7,093 nucleotides of DNA from Lachnospiraceae bacterium UBA4381 (GTDB lineage: Bacteria > Bacillota > Clostridia > Lachnospirales > Lachnospiraceae): assembly GCA_002391105.1 (NCBI GenBank), contig DGRT01000118.1:1-7093 (forward strand), written 5' to 3'. The position numbers and the translations under genes were made by a program. Below the pieces are notes generated by a model. The model saw nothing but the letters and a program-made list of their open reading frames with translations. It was not told where the DNA came from and did not search any database. Shown piece by piece: positions 6,111-7,093 of the stretch (its first letter is position 1; each line of letters starts with the position of its first letter).

Positions 6111-6116
6111 TATAAT
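6111..6116 (+). promoter_or_regulatory. Possible -10 element of an internal promoter before ispG
   Basis: TATAAT at 6111-6116 is a perfect -10 hexamer in the 101-nt rseP-ispG gap (6082-6182). No recognisable -35 sits 16-18 bp upstream (around 6088-6095) and there is no TGn extension, so it may simply reflect A/T-rich sequence. If used, transcription would begin near 6123, about 60 nt before ispG. The remainder of the gap shows no terminator; GGAGG at 6173-6177, 5 nt before the ATG, is the ispG ribosome binding site. Confidence 0.25.
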
Positions 6117-6182
6117 TTAAAAAACCGGTGCGGCAGAAGCTGAGTATGAGAAATAGAAGCTCGTTGGAATATGGAGGCAATC

Positions 6183-7093
6183 ATGACATATAGAGAAAAT
6201 ACCAGAAAGATAAAGATAGGTGACGTGGTAATAGGTGGCGGAAGTCCCATAGCTATACAGTCGATGACCAATACTGAGACATCGGATATTGATGCAACAG
6301 TTGATCAGATACTTAGTCTCGAGGAGGCGGGCTGTGACATAGTAAGATGTACGGCAAATACCGAAGCGGCTGCAAGAGCCTTTGAGAAGCTTAAGGAAAG
6401 AACTCATGTTCCGCTTGTGGCGGATATTCATTTCCAGTACAAGCTTGCCATACTTGCCATGGAAGCCGGAGCAGACAAGATACGTATAAACCCGGGTAAT
6501 ATCGGATCGGCAGAGAATCTGAAGGCTGTGGTTTGTGTTGCCAAGAAGAAGAATATCCCTATCAGAGTCGGAGTAAACAGCGGCTCACTTGAGCAGCAGT
6601 TTATAGACCGGTATGGAGGAGTTACTGCTGAAGGAATAGTTGCCAGTGCGCTGGATAAGGTAAGGATGATCGAAGAACAGGACTATGACAATATTGTTAT
6701 CAGTATCAAGTCTTCAGATGTAATGATGTCCGTTAAGACACACGATCTGATATCCGAGCAGACGAACTATCCGCTTCATGTCGGTATCACAGAGTCGGGT
6801 ACACTCTGGAGCGGAAATATCAAGTCTTCAGTGGGACTTGGAATAATACTGAATAAGGGTATCGGTGATACCATACGTGTATCCCTGACAGGAGATCCTG
6901 TGGAAGAGGTAAGAACAGCAAAGCTCATCCTAAAGACCCTTGGACTCAGAAATGATGGTATTACACTTGTGTCCTGCCCAACCTGTGGCAGAACCCATAT
7001 AGATCTTATAGGCCTGGCAAATGAAACAGAGAAGCTTATCAGTAATTATAAGCATCTGAATATCAAGGTGGCTGTAATGGGCTGTGCGGTAAA
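6183..7093 (+). CDS. ispG: 4-hydroxy-3-methylbut-2-enyl diphosphate synthase (IspG/GcpE), 3' end cut by window
   Basis: IspG is the iron-sulfur enzyme of the MEP pathway that reductively converts 2-C-methyl-D-erythritol 2,4-cyclodiphosphate to HMBPP. The window holds 303 complete codons plus two bases; family members are about 350 residues or more, so the missing end should be short. The N-terminal TIM-barrel part shows PIAIQSMTNTET (residues 22-33), GCDIVRCTANT (50-60), VADIHFQYKLA (79-89), KIRINPGNIG (99-108), VGVNSGSLE (129-137) and VISIKSSDV (172-180). The three [4Fe-4S] cysteine ligands are present: C265 and C268 in SCPTCGR, and C301 in VMGCAV, where the window ends just before the expected NGPGE. 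The start ATG at 6183 is set by GGAGG at 6173-6177 and gives the usual N terminus. There is no fusion to an extra domain, so this is the compact bacterial form. It closes the isoprenoid theme begun by uppS and dxr. Confidence 0.96.
   Translation, partial: MTYRENTRKIKIGDVVIGGGSPIAIQSMTNTETSDIDATVDQILSLEEAGCDIVRCTANTEAAARAFEKLKERTHVPLVADIHFQYKLAILAMEAGADKIRINPGNIGSAENLKAVVCVAKKKNIPIRVGVNSGSLEQQFIDRYGGVTAEGIVASALDKVRMIEEQDYDNIVISIKSSDVMMSVKTHDLISEQTNYPLHVGITESGTLWSGNIKSSVGLGIILNKGIGDTIRVSLTGDPVEEVRTAKLILKTLGLRNDGITLVSCPTCGRTHIDLIGLANETEKLISNYKHLNIKVAVMGCAV

Noticed and set aside
6146..6193. Short ORF (15 codons) beginning at ATG 6146 and overlapping the ispG start
   Set aside because: No good ribosome binding site precedes it, and the clear GGAGG at 6173-6177 serves ispG; it looks like chance.
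6704..6831. Repeated 14-mer TATCAAGTCTTCAG at 6704-6717 and 6818-6831 in ispG
   Set aside because: Both copies are in frame and encode I-K-S-S in places where IspG normally has similar residues; shared codon choice explains it better than a mobile or regulatory repeat.

Overview
The window is a compact run of eight same-strand (+) genes, the last one cut by the right edge: bactofilin, pyrH, frr, uppS, cdsA, dxr, rseP and ispG. The order pyrH-frr-uppS-cdsA-dxr-rseP-ispG is a well-known conserved housekeeping cluster. The Bacillota-type proteins, the Lachnospiraceae-like wording of several motifs (for example the CdsA start MFKTRLISGIVLV and the PyrH segment AKAIDGVYDSDP), the frequent ATA, AGA and AGG codons, strong GGAGG-type ribosome binding sites and moderate-to-low G+C suggest an anaerobic Bacillota bacterium, most likely a gut or rumen Lachnospiraceae (Coprococcus/Butyrivibrio-like). 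The family assignment is inference; no marker RNA is present.

Layout: bases 1-258 are A/T-rich and non-coding. They hold a candidate extended -10 promoter (about 191-217) and the bactofilin ribosome binding site. The genes follow with gaps of 34, 89, 18, 16, 101, 33 and 101 nt. No gap shows a G+C-rich stem followed by a T-run, so the set reads as one long transcription unit, possibly with internal promoters in the larger gaps. The cdsA-dxr gap contains a four-copy 11-bp tandem repeat. A 10-mer (GGACATCTGT) occurs in both 101-nt gaps, each time just before a TATATAA stretch.

How the genes fit together: dxr and ispG are steps two and six of the MEP isoprenoid pathway. UppS uses the resulting isopentenyl diphosphate to build the C55 undecaprenyl carrier for cell-wall precursors. 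CdsA makes CDP-diacylglycerol for phospholipids, and PyrH makes UDP, feeding UTP and CTP to both wall and lipid synthesis. RseP is an intramembrane protease and bactofilin is an envelope-associated cytoskeletal polymer. Frr recycles ribosomes. The cluster therefore couples envelope growth to translation and nucleotide supply. The departure from the textbook layout is a bactofilin gene at the head, where many bacteria have rpsB-tsf.

No clearly new biological system is visible. The items worth a second look are the bactofilin placement, the tandem repeat before dxr, the shared 10-mer, a Gly-to-Ser change in the PyrH substrate motif, and the unusual translation starts of cdsA (TTG) and rseP (weak Shine-Dalgarno, overlapped by a tiny ORF).
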